From Saprolegnia diclina VS20 (Eukaryota > Oomycota > Saprolegniomycetes > Saprolegniales > Saprolegniaceae): DNA of 64,000 nucleotides. How positions within the stretch are numbered: position 1 is the stretch's first letter; every line of letters starts with the position of its first letter. Positions 1-11,474 of this stretch are shown here, piece after piece. Both the position numbers and the translations under genes were made by a program. The notes under the pieces were generated by a model that searched no databases, was not told where the DNA came from, and saw only the letters and a list, made by a program, of their open reading frames with translations. Location of the stretch: positions 23,511-87,510 of the forward strand of contig NW_008246076.1 in the NCBI RefSeq assembly GCF_000281045.1, read 5' to 3'.

Positions 1-1619
1 GCTTCCGGATTTGGCTCGATGCCCTCGAGGTAGTCGCAGAGAATCGACGACGAATTGTACATCGCTTGGCGTGAAAGCGAGTGCTGTTTCAGCAGCGTCC
101 AGTGCGCACAGTTCCAGACGTGGTCCCAGAGGGTGACGACCGCGAGGTTGAGCAGCATGCCGAGGACCACCGAGCCTGCGACGCGCATGTAAAAGCTGTT
201 GAAAAAGTCGACGCGAATGCCGTCGATCTTCTCAAACGAGTTGCGGAGGTCGGTCGACACCGAGTTGTTGTAGTCCATGAACGGCGGGACGTACGCGAGC
301 AGAATGGCGCTGAGGTAGAGCGACAAGACGCTCGACCAGTTGAGGGCGCCCATGAGCGCGCTCTGGCCATTGAACGAGACCGTCCCGAGGAGGTTCAAGC
401 ACTTTTTGCAGATCTTGAGAACCGCGCAGTTGACCCAGAGGAAGCGCATGCTGCAGCAAAAGAGCTGCAGCGAGTAGAGTGGCGTCGGACTCAGATTGTT
501 GTACAGATTGACGCTGCGGATAAAGACAAAGCAGTTTTGAATGTCGAGGAGGACGCTCAACGCGTAGCTAAACACAAAGATGTCCGAGTTGAAGCAAAAC
601 ATATCGAAGCGCAGCGCGTGAGAGGCCTGGGGATAGTACTTGGGCGCGACCGTGCGAAGGACGCGCGAGATGAACCCCTCGGCCGCGTCGAGCCACTGCA
701 CGGTCCGGCGGCTCGCGAGGTACCCGCCGACCCCAAAGAAGATACCAACGAGCTTGACATAGACGGACGCGATGCTGCCAAAGTTGCTGCGCAGCATGAG
801 CCCGAGTGTGTACGTCGATCCGTCCACATACGAACTCGCCTTGACCGTGATGCTTTTGGCGCTGTCGTTGTACAGAAACGTCATGTTGCAGACGCTGTAC
901 CCGAGGTCCGCGACCGGGTCGCAGAGCGTGCAGAACGTGCGCGGGAAGATCCGAAAGTAGTTGACGAGCTGCGTCTGGGGCAGCGTAGTGTTGAGAATCG
1001 CAATGTCTCGCGTGAAGCGCATGTCGACGTAATTGCGCCCGGGGACGTAGCCCAAGGCCGCGATCTGGTCGCTGCGCATGGTCGAGTTGGCCAAATTGGC
1101 CGTCTTCCCGTCCGAGAAGGCGTTCGTGATCGCATTGCCGCGGTAGTAGGTGATGGCGCCCGAGGCGAGCGCGAGGCGAGCACTCGTGGTCGTTGGCGTC
1201 CATCTGAACGAGTACGTCTGCTGGAAGATGGGGCAGAGCACCGTGTCGGGCGTGAGCGGGTACACGCCGGACGCGACAAGGTAAATGTCGTCGGCCTTGG
1301 TGCTGATCTTGTGCACTGTCGTGTTGGCCATCCAAAACCCAACGTTCGAGAGAGTCCCGACGGTGAGGCCTCGCGCAAACGAGTACTGGCGACTGAGCTG
1401 CGGAAGAAACTGCGCCGAGGCCACCGGCGTCGCAAGAAAGTACGCGCCCCCGAGGTAGTTGTTGAGCGCCCAGTTGTTGACGACGGCGTCCGCGACCAGA
1501 ATTGCGATCGCGAGGACGCCGGTCGCGGCCAGGGCAAACGCATACGCCTGGCGCGCATGCACAGACCACTGGTGTTGCGCCGGCAGCGCCTCGAAGACCT
1601 CGGTGAGCCGACGCTGCAT
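1..1619 (-). CDS. Polytopic membrane protein, 3'-truncated by window edge
   Basis: An uninterrupted minus-strand frame starts at the ATG at 1619 and runs off the left edge after about 539 codons with no stop, so the gene is partial. The protein opens with a short cytosolic stretch and a hydrophobic helix, followed by a long, probably extracytoplasmic region with CxxC-type cysteines (near the FCTLCDP motif). Several membrane helices follow. It is clearly paralogous to the complete gene at 31307-33259: they share KLVGIFFGVGGYLASRRT, a NSDIFVFSYA segment, VNCAVLKICK, NGQSA and SLYLSA at matching positions. No enzymatic motif is visible and the function is unknown. The 3' neighbour is off-window; the upstream neighbour is the Raptor gene on the same strand, about 100 bp away. 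Confidence 0.8.
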   Translation of the reverse strand, partial: MQRRLTEVFEALPAQHQWSVHARQAYAFALAATGVLAIAILVADAVVNNWALNNYLGGAYFLATPVASAQFLPQLSRQYSFARGLTVGTLSNVGFWMANTTVHKISTKADDIYLVASGVYPLTPDTVLCPIFQQTYSFRWTPTTTSARLALASGAITYYRGNAITNAFSDGKTANLANSTMRSDQIAALGYVPGRNYVDMRFTRDIAILNTTLPQTQLVNYFRIFPRTFCTLCDPVADLGYSVCNMTFLYNDSAKSITVKASSYVDGSTYTLGLMLRSNFGSIASVYVKLVGIFFGVGGYLASRRTVQWLDAAEGFISRVLRTVAPKYYPQASHALRFDMFCFNSDIFVFSYALSVLLDIQNCFVFIRSVNLYNNLSPTPLYSLQLFCCSMRFLWVNCAVLKICKKCLNLLGTVSFNGQSALMGALNWSSVLSLYLSAILLAYVPPFMDYNNSVSTDLRNSFEKIDGIRVDFFNSFYMRVAGSVVLGMLLNLAVVTLWDHVWNCAHWTLLKQHSLSRQAMYNSSSILCDYLEGIEPNPE

Positions 1620-1720
1620 CCCACAAACTACGGAAATTTGGCGGGACCGGTCGGGTGAAACCTCCACGAAAACGAACCCCCTATTTTTACCCCCTCCAAG
1701 CCAACCCGATTTACGTATAT

Positions 1721-4700
1721 TTACGACTTGTCGGCCGAGTAGAGGGCGACGAGCGAGTCGGTAGCGCCGGCCGCGAGGAGGAGGCGGTGCGGGTGGAACG
1801 CGAGGCACGACACCGGGCCGATGCGCTAGAGACTCAACCTCAATTGAAAAATTTGGTTTGAGAAAAATACCTCGCCAAGAAAGCCTTCGTGGTACCGGAT
1901 GAGCGCCATTTGCTCGCCGTCGTGGCGAAACACCTTGATAAATTGATTGTGCGACCCACTACACATCGACTATCAACTTGATACGAGAGCGCAAAGTGCA
2001 CCTCGCAAAGAGCGGCGCGTAGTTGTGGACGCTGAGCGCCGTCATCGGCGACCGGTGCGCCTCGAGCGTCTTGACGCTCACCTTTTGGTGGCGCAAATCC
2101 CAAAACTTGAGCTCGCCCGTGACGCTGCCCGAGAGCAACTCGTACTTGGTCGCGTACAAATGCGTCCCTACGAGTATTCGCAAAAAATGAGAAAAATACG
2201 AAAAATCAGAAAAAATACGAACGCACCCACGATCCACGACGTGTGCTCGCGCAAAATGGCCTTGACGTCCGACTTGGCGCGCGGGTCGTAGAGACGCAGC
2301 GTGCCGTCGCCGCAGCCGGCCACGACAAGTCCTAGTGCAGTGTTTAGTGCGTGTCGAAATTAGTGTCAACGCACCCCCAATGGCCTCGTCGGTCGCCATG
2401 GTCGTCACACACGAGTCGGTCTGCGTCGGCGCCTACAGACGGTTGAGATTTGGACGACGTGATCGCTCAGACTTGGTAGACGCAGCGCTCCTGCTGGAGG
2501 TCCCAGCCGCGCACGACGCTCGAGTTGCCGGCGGCGAAGAGCAAGCCGGCTTGCTGCTGCCACGCCGTCACCAGACCCGACCCTCGCGTGCCCGGGACAA
2601 GGTCCGGCACGGCCGTAAAGGCGAGCGCGAGCTGCGGCTTGGTCTCGACCTACGAGAATTCTCAATCGCAACTCAAAATCGCAAGGAAACTCAATAAGAA
2701 TACGTCGTGGTAGAGCTTGACGACGCCGTCGTCGGACGCGCAGTAGAGCAGCGCGCGGTCGTCCTCGTTGATCCACCCGACGGCCGTGAGACGCGACCCG
2801 CGCGGGTTCAGATTCGCAAACGAGTGGCAGCGCTCGCTGTTGTCGACGTTCCACACACTCAACTGGTCGGTCGCGTCGGCCACGACGAGCAAGCTGCATG
2901 GAGAGTTCTCAATTGAGTTTGAAGTGAATCTCAACAGCGCAAACGCACCTCGCGTACGGGTGGAACACGAGGAGCGACGTCATGTCCGAGTCCGTGTTGA
3001 GAAGTGCGCTCTGGCGCAAGTTGAGCGAGTACCCTGCGAGCTCTAAAAATCGAGAACTTGTTGAGTTTCAGATGTGGAATTTGGCACAGCGTACGCTCTT
3101 CCTTTTCGACTCGGAGCTGCGACGCGAGGAGCTTCCAGCGGGCGTTCCGGCGCTGCCGCTCGAGCCGAACAGCACCTACGCGCGCTCAGACGCCATGTGC
3201 GCATATATGCAGCGTACCTTGGGCGCTCAGTGGGTCGAGCTCGTCGTCCTCATGGCTGTCGACCGACTCGAGGAGCGGCCGGTTGAACTTGGCGCACGCC
3301 CAGCGGTACAAAGAGCTCACGAGCGCATCCGGAAGCCGGTGGACCTCGGGCCTACCATCGTCAACGTTTGAGTTTGCTTTGAGATTCACTTTTGTCGTAC
3401 ACGGGCGTCTCGAGACCGCCAAAGTTACCCAAGGACGAGTGTTGGGAAGCGAGGACGCTGGGCTTGGGCGGGCGACCGGCGACGACGCGGCCGTTGGCCG
3501 TTGCCATGCTCGGGAGTGAGTTGTCACGGTGCAGTCGGCCGTGCGACGGAGAGAGCGTGTGCCCGAGGGCGCCCGTGTTGACGCGCGACACGATCATCTT
3601 GACGAGCGGCCGCAGCGGCGTGAACGGGTCGTGCTGCTGCATCTCCTTGAGTGCGTGCCACACCTTGGTGTAGTGTGGCGCCTGGGGCCCCAGCCCTGCA
3701 CGTTCGAAGACATCAATAGGGGTAGGGGACCATGCAAAACGTACCCGCGATGGCGTCTGGCACGGCGTCCGTCTTGCGCGTGTGCTGGGCGAGGTGTTCA
3801 AAGGGCGGCTGGTAGTGCGGGTGGAGCACGAGGTGCGCGAGCGCCAGAATCGTTTCCTTGCGCACGAGCGGCGACGCGTCCGAGAGCGCTGGCACGAGGC
3901 AGTCGCTTGCGATGGGCAGATCCAGCGACGGGTGGTGGCCTAATTCGCATACGAACGTGAACTGCGCGCACGTGGAAACGCGTGTACCGAGGAGCGTGCC
4001 GAGCGCAAAGACGGCCGATGCGCGCACTTCCGGCGCTGCGTCGGTTTGCGCGACCTTGTGCAAGTGCAAGTGGACCTTGTCTTCGAGAGCCGACGCTTTC
4101 GCCGGCTCGAATGCCTCCCAGGCTTTGCCCAGCGCCAAGCACGCCCTAGTTCCACATAGCAAACGGTGTTATAGAAAAAGAGCTAGGTACCACTGGCGGA
4201 CGTGCGGGTGCGGGTCGGCCAAGAACAAGGTGACGCGCTTGAGGAGGCCGTTCTGGAGACACGCCTGCTGCCCCGTCGCGTACTCGTGGCAGAGCACCGA
4301 GAGCACAAAGAGCGTCATGGCCTTCTGGTCAGGCGGCAGAAGCGGTGTCATGAGGTGGTTCAGAAAGTACTGCTGGCCGTCGATCTTGACCAAGTCGGCT
4401 TGGCACGACATGTCCAACGCGACAATTTTGGCCTAATTTTCACCCTCAACCATCAAAGTATCAACGTATCAAGAGTTCTACCCAGACAAACACAAGCACG
4501 TGGCGGAGTTCGGGCGCGGGCGACTGCAGAAGGCGCTCGACGTACGGGAAGATGCCGACTGACAAGGTGAGGTTCACAGCGTGCGGGCCAAGGTCGAAGA
4601 ACTGCGTCAAGAGCACGAGCGCGCGCACGCGCAGCGCTTGGTTGAGCAGCATTTGCAGAATGATCGGCAGCTGCTGCGGCGGCGGCTTGGATTTCGAGCC

Positions 4701-6166
4701 AAACGCGAGCCAGACTTCGAACGCCATGAGCTGCTCGGCAAAGAAGCGCGAGTGGTGGAACGTAATCTCTTGCGGAATACTTGGCGGCGAGAGCACGGCC
4801 TGGAGCTGCGAGAGGCACGTCTCGGCCGCGAGGTCCTAACGCTATTTTGTCAGTCGTCATTCTTAGAAGCCGCGCAAGAGTACCCAGCTGCGCCACAGCG
4901 GGTGGTGGGCCGTCGAGGGCAGTGCGGGCAGCGAGCACGGCGTGCACCCTACGTCGATATCAAGCAACGGACGCCATTCGCATCTCTACCGAGCGTCGTC
5001 ATGATGCGCTCGGCCAGCAAAAAGTTGCGGAAGAGCGACGCGACGAGGAGGTCTTGGCGAAAGAGCGTTTGAAAGAGCGGCGCGGGAAGGAGGTTCCACG
5101 CGATCGTGTCCGTGATGGCCGTGAAGATCCAGTTGAGCTCGCCCAGCGGCGTCTTGCGGTCCGTGAGCTTGCCTAAACATAAAAGTATAGTCCTTTATCC
5201 AAACGCTGATGAGCTACCTGGGATGCGGTCGATCACGCTCGGCTCCAAATGGCCCATGCTACGCTCGTTCTACAAGGGCACAGAGTAGCAAGCAGCTCGC
5301 TTCGACAGTTGAGGTTACCTGCGAGAGGAACCAGCGGAGGGCGACTGTGATCGGTGTCGTGAGGCAGCTGGTAAAGACGTCCGCGCACATGTCGGGGTGC
5401 ATCGGGAGGATCTCATCGGGACCGCAGGCCGCGAGCACGAACGCGTCCGTGGCCGTGCTAAAGTGCTGGAGCAGCGTGCCGGCGGCCGAGCAGTCAAAGA
5501 CATAGACGGACGGCGTGCCGACCCACGCCTGCAGCTCGTACACGAGCAGCGGGATGTACTGCGTGTAGCTCTTGTTGAAGACCCAGATCTCGCCGTTGGG
5601 CGTCGGGCGGGGCACGCCATGGCCGTTGTAGTGGAAGAGGACGCGGTCGTGCTTGGCGTGGCGCCGCAACGAGACGCAGAGCTGCTTGATCTCGTCGACG
5701 GTCGGGTCCAGCGACTGCCGGTACCGCGCGCGCGGCTGCCAGCGCTCGTACTGCGACTGCAGCGTCTTGCCTAAAGCGCTCGTCAAGACAACTGCGGCGA
5801 GAGAAATCACGCACCGATGGTTTCGAGGGCCTTCAGCGCCGGCATCGAGAAGGGCTCGACCCAGCACTCCTTGCGCGCGCAGGGCGTCGGCTTGGCGATG
5901 TCGGGCGGGTCGGTGCCAATGTTGAGGCAGAGAACGAGCGCGACGTCCATCGTCTTGAGGCGGGGCGTGCCCATGCGCCAGGGCTGGATCGCGACCGTCG
6001 CCTCGTCGTCCTCGTCGTCCGCAGCGCCCCAGAGCATCTTGCTCAGATGGCGGTCTTCCATGACGTACGGCCGCTTCGTCGTGGGCTCCTCGGGCGCCGG
6101 AGGTCGCAGCGTCGGCGCGAAGAGGCCCGTCGGCGGGTGCACCGGCGGAGGGAACGCTGGTCGCAT
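1721..6166 (-). CDS. Raptor, regulatory-associated protein of TOR (TORC1 subunit), about 20 exons
   Basis: The spliced protein (about 1,180 aa) has the whole Raptor layout. First comes the N-terminal caspase-like RNC domain: [47 protein letters not shown], then the [20 protein letters not shown] block. HEAT-type repeats follow ([43 protein letters not shown]), and C-terminal WD40 repeats end in [21 protein letters not shown] could place 19 GT..AG introns of about 37-65 bp, for example 5771-5814, 5270-5318 and 5173-5217. The ATG at 6166 is the first in frame; an upstream exon cannot be excluded. Raptor recruits TOR substrates, so the role is growth control by TORC1 (family knowledge). The stop is TAA at 1721-1723. 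Confidence 0.93.
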
Positions 6167-6638
6167 GACGGTGATATCCGCTTGCTTGGTCACACAACCG
6201 GAATCGAAAGGCAATCTGGCTAATCACACCCAACCGAATCCCGTGGGACTGCCTCGTCCATCTTCGATGGCAGCTTTGGTATCGTCGTCGCCAAGTTCTT
6301 CTCATCGAGTACGCCAGTACGATAGTAGGTTAGTTAGTTGCAAGCAAATAAGAACGTATTCCCATGGTTATTTAGTTGGTCGCTAGTTTATGTGTACCGC
6401 AATGTCATGAGCTTCGATCCGAGGCGACGCGTACTGGCCCTCCTTCTACTAGCACCTTGTTGTCACGACCCGCTCGAGGCTTTGGATGTCAGAGAGGGCA
6501 GAAGATTCTCCGCGGTTGAGCCGGTCACTGAGAGAGCGATAACCGATCGCAACCGACTTTGCTGCATCGACGCGCTCAACTGCAAAAGACAAAGAAGAAG
6601 AAAACGCGCGGGATATTCATAGTTTGGGATAATCCCTT

Positions 6639-7243
6639 ATGCTCGACGCCGCGCAGTTCTCGACTCCGCGGGGCGCCGCGCGGCGTGTCGGGTCCCTCAG
6701 TCAAGGACCGCCTCCGGGGCCCACCGACCACCGGTTCACGTCCCCGAGAGGGTCCGCCCCGTCCTTCCGAGTCCCGTCGCCGGTTGTCGGCCACGAACCT
6801 GTCTTGTACTCGTCGGACGAGAGCGACGAGACCCCGACCCGGCGACCGTCGCTGGTCAAGACGTCGGACGTCTTTTCACTCACGCGCCACAACCGCTTTG
6901 AGCAGGTGGAGGCGATGTTAGCGAAGGGCCTTTCCGTCAACCTCCAAGATGCCTACGGTAACTCGCTCCTCATCATTGCGTGCCAGAACGGTCTCAAGCG
7001 GCTCGCCAAGATGCTCCTCCGGCGCGGCGCCAACATCAACCTCCAAAACGTACCCTTTCCACTCCGTACGTTACTGTACAACTAAGATCCTAGGCGCGGG
7101 GCAACACACCGCTGCACTACTGCTTTGCCTACGGGTACGGCGAAACCCTCGGCGCCTACTTGATCTCAAAAGGCGCCGACGTGACGTTGCGCAACGAAGA
7201 CGGCCTCGAGTGCTACTACGGCATCAAGCCGCCCGTTCTGTAG
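6639..7243 (+). CDS. Ankyrin-repeat protein, two exons
   Basis: Exon 1 is 6639-7049 and exon 2 is 7094-7243, separated by a 44-bp GTACCC..CTAG intron. The product is about 186 aa. Residues 1-75 are a Ser/Pro/Arg-rich, probably disordered tail. Ankyrin repeats follow: RFEQVEAMLAKGLSVNLQDAYGNSLLIIACQNG, then RLAKMLLRRGANINLQN joined across the intron to ARGNTPLHYCFAYG, then LISKGADVTLRNEDG. Splicing restores the canonical xGNTPLHY start of a repeat, which fixes the junction. The first ATG at 6639 is used. It is probably a protein-protein interaction module; the partner is unknown. Confidence 0.85.
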
Positions 7244-7261
7244 CCCTTGGTAAAATAGAAA

Positions 7262-7317
7262 CCCTTGCCCCACATCAATGTCCTTGCCCCACATCAATTC
7301 CCTTGCCCCACATCGAG
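7262..7317. repeat. Three tandem copies of a 19-bp unit
   Basis: The unit CCCTTGCCCCACATCAATG occurs three times head to tail (7262-7280, 7281-7299, 7300-7317) with one or two changes per copy. It lies 18 bp after the stop of the ankyrin gene, so it is probably in its 3' UTR or termination region. Confidence 0.85.
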
Positions 7318-7798
7318 TGGCTGCGTCATCTCCGGCCTTTGGCGTCGCAATACGTTGGCTTGCGCGCAATCGCTGGGATTACCGCACTGGTTGCCGTCAA
7401 GAGCTCCACTGGATAATGGGCCATAAACCGCGTGATTGCTCGGCCTAAGATCGACGCCATCTGAGATGGGTCCGTGACGACCGACCTACAGTGGCTGCAA
7501 AGATACCAGCGCAGACAGCAGATATCGGTCGATTGCATAGATCTGCCACGGTGTCCTTGAGGAATTCATCCAGTTTTGTCTATTGACTAGAATTTATTCC
7601 CTGTGCCGATGCCGTCAAGGGCAAAGTCGCACGAAGCCACGCTGTAAGCTCTCGTACCGCCAACGCCAAATCTTACGCACCGTCGTCACGCGTTCGAGCG
7701 TCGGTCATCTGGCGGTCGTCCAGACGTCACGGGATCCCGCGTCGAATTTGGTGAGCGCGTCTGCCCCAACGTGCCCCGTCAACGAGCAAGTCGCGCGC

Positions 7799-7845
7799 TG
7801 ATTGGTTCGTTTTTGGAGCAACGGATAATGCGCGCGTCTGATTGG
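7799..7845. promoter_or_regulatory. Two CCAAT-box elements upstream of the desaturase
   Basis: TGATTGG occurs at 7799-7805 and again at 7839-7845, 158-204 bp before the desaturase ATG. The same heptamer, in either orientation, precedes many other starts in this window. It matches the core of the eukaryotic NF-Y (CCAAT-binding) consensus. A regulatory role is inferred. Confidence 0.5.
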
Positions 7846-8002
7846 CTGTTGCAAAGGGCATGGGTCGGCCCTCGAGATGACATCACATGCGAAGGGCGCA
7901 AAAATGCTACGCGGTGCTAAAGCAACGTGCAAGCGCTGCGATCTTGTCCTCGGATCTCACTCTGCCATTCGCCTCACGGAGCGCAAGACCATCCTCTCTA
8001 CC

Positions 8003-8971
8003 ATGGCGATCGCGTGGAAGCAGCACATCCAGAACGCCAACTGGCCCATGGTCTTCTACCTCACCTTTTGCCACGCGCTCGCTATCGTCGGGCTCGTCGC
8101 GATCCCGCAGTGCTCGTGGCAGACGCTCGCGTTCACGTTCGTGCTCGCCGAGCTCTCGGGTCTCGGCATCACGGGCGGTGCCCACCGGCTGTGGAGCCAC
8201 CGCGCGTTCAAGGCGCACTGGACCGTCCGCGTCTTCCTCATGCTCTGCAACATGGTCGCCAACCAGGGGACTGTCTACCACTGGAGCCGCGACCACCGCG
8301 TGCACCACAAGTACTCCGAGTCGGAAGCCGACCCGCACAACGCGCTCCGCGGCATGTTCTTTGCGCACATTGGCTGGCTCCTCGTCAAGAAGGACCCGAA
8401 GGTGATCGAGGCCGGCAACAAGATGAAGTACGACGACCTGCTTGAGCTCTTTGAGATCCGGTGGCAGATGGCCATCAACCCGTGGGGCAACCTCTTCATG
8501 AGCTTTGGCTTCCCGATGCTCGTGTGCCACTACTGGTTCGGCGAGTCGCTCTGGAACGGGCTCATGGTCGCTGGCTTCCTCCGCTACGTCGTCATCCTCC
8601 ACTGCACGTGGCTCGTCAACTCGGCGGCCCACTTTTACGGCGAGACGCCGTACGACCCCAAGATCCACCCGACCGAGAACGCGATCGTCGCGCTGCTTGC
8701 GATCGGCGAGGGCTGGCACAACTGGCACCACGTCTTCCCGTACGACTACGCAGCCAGCGAGTTTGGCATCGCGTCGCAGTACAACCCGACCAAGCTCTTC
8801 ATCGACATTTGCGCCTACGTCGGCCTCGTCACGAACCGGAAGCGCGCGCTCAAGGCGTGGGAGGCGCGGCGCGCGAAGCGCGAGACCGTCGACGCGTTCG
8901 ACATCCCGGACGGCTACGAGCTCAAGGAGGGCGAGTGCGAGGACGCGGCGCCCAAGGCCAAGGCCGCGTAA
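8003..8971 (+). CDS. Delta-9 (stearoyl-CoA type) fatty acid desaturase
   Basis: The 322-aa protein carries the three histidine boxes of membrane acyl-CoA desaturases: HRLWSH (residues 61-66), HRVHH (98-102) and HNWHH (239-243), plus the WLVNSAAH block before box 3. These His ligands bind the di-iron centre that inserts a cis double bond into acyl-CoA at the ER membrane (family knowledge). Two pairs of hydrophobic helices surround the boxes. The ATG at 8003 (context CTACCATGG) is preferred over the in-frame ATG at 7877 because it gives the usual N-terminus directly before the first helix. There is no C-terminal cytochrome b5 domain as in fungal OLE1, so electrons must come from a separate b5, as in animals. 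No introns are seen. Confidence 0.93.
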   Translation: MAIAWKQHIQNANWPMVFYLTFCHALAIVGLVAIPQCSWQTLAFTFVLAELSGLGITGGAHRLWSHRAFKAHWTVRVFLMLCNMVANQGTVYHWSRDHRVHHKYSESEADPHNALRGMFFAHIGWLLVKKDPKVIEAGNKMKYDDLLELFEIRWQMAINPWGNLFMSFGFPMLVCHYWFGESLWNGLMVAGFLRYVVILHCTWLVNSAAHFYGETPYDPKIHPTENAIVALLAIGEGWHNWHHVFPYDYAASEFGIASQYNPTKLFIDICAYVGLVTNRKRALKAWEARRAKRETVDAFDIPDGYELKEGECEDAAPKAKAA

Positions 8972-9194
8972 ACCCGATATGTTCTCCTTTTGTACTACTT
9001 CTATATCGAGACTGCTTCTTGCAGCGGTAATATACACACAAACTCATTCGTTGTCGCGTCGACTACGAAGCATCGCTGTGACGACTCTGGTCTCTTGCCT
9101 GTTAGAGTCCTATTTCGCAGGATCAAGTTGGGGAATATGCCTATTTTCGACCTCGTACTAGGCACTGGTCATGGTCGATGCGATGTCGAGTGCG

Positions 9195-11474
9195 GTCGGT
9201 GGCACCAGTACAAGGCGGCGACCGACGCCGTCCTCAAGGGGCTCCAGAAGGCAAGCGGCGCCAAGAAGGCCAAGGCGGCGGCGTGGACCACCGGTCACAT
9301 CTACGCGGCGGCTCTCGCCGTGGCGACCAAGAAGACGCCAGTGCCAGCACACGGCCTTCGCGCTCTTACCACGAGCATCCGCCCCCGCTGGCGCGCGGCG
9401 CGGTCACTGCCGCGTGACGAGGGTCACATGCTTTCTGAACCTGCTCCGCGCCATCCAAGCCAGGCTCGCGCCGCTGGCCACGACGCGCCGGCGCAGCCCG
9501 CGCCTCGACATTGCCTTTGACGCTCTCGTGATCGACGACGATGACAAAGACAATGACGGTAACGACGATGACCATGATGACATGCCGCCGTTCGACGTCG
9601 CGCAGTACACGGTGCCTGCCGCGAGCCCGACGCCTGACGAGGCAGCCCGCGACGCCCGACTCGCAGACTACGAGGCCGCCCAGTTTCGCGCCGCCTGCTG
9701 CTTTATGGATATGGACGAGCTCATGAGCGACGTCGTGGCTGCGTGGACCGCCGTCAAGCAGCAGCAATCGTCGCTTGTCGCCGCGACGGCCGTCACCAAC
9801 CACTGCGTCCGCGTCGCCGACGCGCTGGCGTCCGAGCTCACGCTGGAGCTGCCCTTCTTGACGCAACTCGGCGCCATGAGCTTTCTCGCCGACAACAGCG
9901 AGGCGCTTCGGACGCTCGTGTTGGAGCACGCCGTGCCGCTGGCCGAGGCCGTCGCCTTTATCAACACGCTGCAGCACAACCTCGCCAAGCCCGAGCCGAT
10001 CCCAAACCACGAAGCAGAAAAAGTGGCGTCTACGTCGCTCGGTGTGCCACGTCGGACGCCGCCGCCCTCGTGGCCCTTGTGTGGCGCGACGCCCGGACGC
10101 ACACTGCGGGACTGGCATGGACGCGCCATCTCGACGACCTCGTCACGATCGAGCGCGGGCTCCTTCCTTGCGCCAACAGGCAGTACCTGAATACGGGCTT
10201 GCCAATCCCCGAGTTTGCGACCTTGTGAGACCGAGACGTGTGCGCCCGCGACCTTGTACTAGTATCAGCAGCGAAAGACGTTTATGTTGGTGTCGATTGG
10301 GGCGATGATGCGCGGGTAGTGCCAATGGGGCTTCATGCACCAAAGCCACTTGATGCCGTTTCTTCCAAGCTGAAGCCTGCGTCTTTCGTCGCGAGGTCTC
10401 GGTCGGTCTCTCGTTTGGCGCGCTCTGCATCATTGTGTCGGTGGCTGCGCTCCGCGGCCCAAGCACCGACGCGGTGCATTGCGCCACGATCGCTGCCGAG
10501 ACCGCCACGGCGCTCAAGACCATGTACAGGCGCGCGCTCACGCAGGCTAAAGTACGCGGCGACGGGCACCTCCATCGCGCCCTAAAGCCCATCTTCTGGG
10601 ACAAAGCCGAGTTCCTCAAGCGCGCTTTGTGCGAGACCGTTCTGCGTCACCGAGTTGCTCCCTGTCGTGCACTTCAGCCCGTACTTGGCGGGCCAGCACC
10701 TTCTCGCGCTCACCGCCTCGTTCGGGTCCGTCGTTGTTTCTCAACGATGTGGGCCAAGAGCTGTTTGTGCTGCACGCGTACAACGCACTGCGCGTCCTCG
10801 GTCGATCGCGGACCTCGACCACCTCGTATCGCTCCTCGACTCGGACAAGGTCTTTTGGCCCCCGCGAGCGCGGTGAGTTCATGAAGTCGTACGCGCTTGC
10901 TTTCGGTGTCGATGAAGGACGCGGCAGAGATCTCGGCCGGCACGGCCGAAGCCATGAGCGGCGGCAATAGGCGCTACAAGGCTCATTGTCCAAGCACGAC
11001 CGCCGGACCAAGCTCCAGAAGGCTCAACAAAGCAACATGCGACGCAAGGTCACCCTGGAGAGCGCCACGTATTCCCAGCTGGCTGGCCACGCGCCGCTCC
11101 CGAGACGGTCGTCGTCGCCGATCCCAGACATGACTGCGATTCGCAACATCGTCGACGACGAGTGGCGGCAGTTCCTCAACATCGACCGCAACCAAGTCGG
11201 CCTCGTGTTTCGAGCTATGTACTTTGAGGCGGTCGCCGTCTTGGGCTACCGGCCCACAAAGTCGTCGCGCTGCGACCCGAGCCTCCCCGAGTCTCGCACC
11301 AACAACCCGCATTCGGACATGATGACGTGTGCGAGCGGGCTCTTCATGCTAGTATGCTGCGACGGGTCCCCCGACTCGCCCGAGCTCAGGAAGGTCGCCA
11401 ACATCCTCTTGGCCCACGCGCCGAGGCTTCGCGACACGGCGATCGTTCCCGGCGTCGACCGTAAAACGAGTTGA
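9195..11474 (+). pseudogene. Decayed DUF6604-like gene with multiple frameshifts and stops
   Basis: Coding-like peptide runs continuously only if the frame is changed several times. The N-terminal piece (RWHQYKAATDAVLKGLQKAS, 9195-9409) breaks near 9410. The next, 9427-10014, contains an Asp-rich stretch and an alpha-helical segment, and is followed by a break at a GAAAAAG run near 10015. The next has an in-frame TGA at 10226. Further pieces are FRREVSVGLSFGALCI (near 10400), LPVVHFSPYLAGQHLL, LNDVGQELFVLHAYNALR, then an open tail at 10986-11474. The order of these blocks resembles fungal and oomycete DUF6604 proteins as I remember them. It could instead be one gene hit by assembly indels, but the number of breaks favours decay. 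Function unknown. Confidence 0.55.

Noticed and set aside
81..1658. 525-codon plus-strand open frame at the left edge
   Set aside because: Antisense to the minus-strand membrane-protein gene. The minus frame matches the paralogue at 31307-33259, while the plus frame is Arg/Val/Glu/Asp-rich without similarity.
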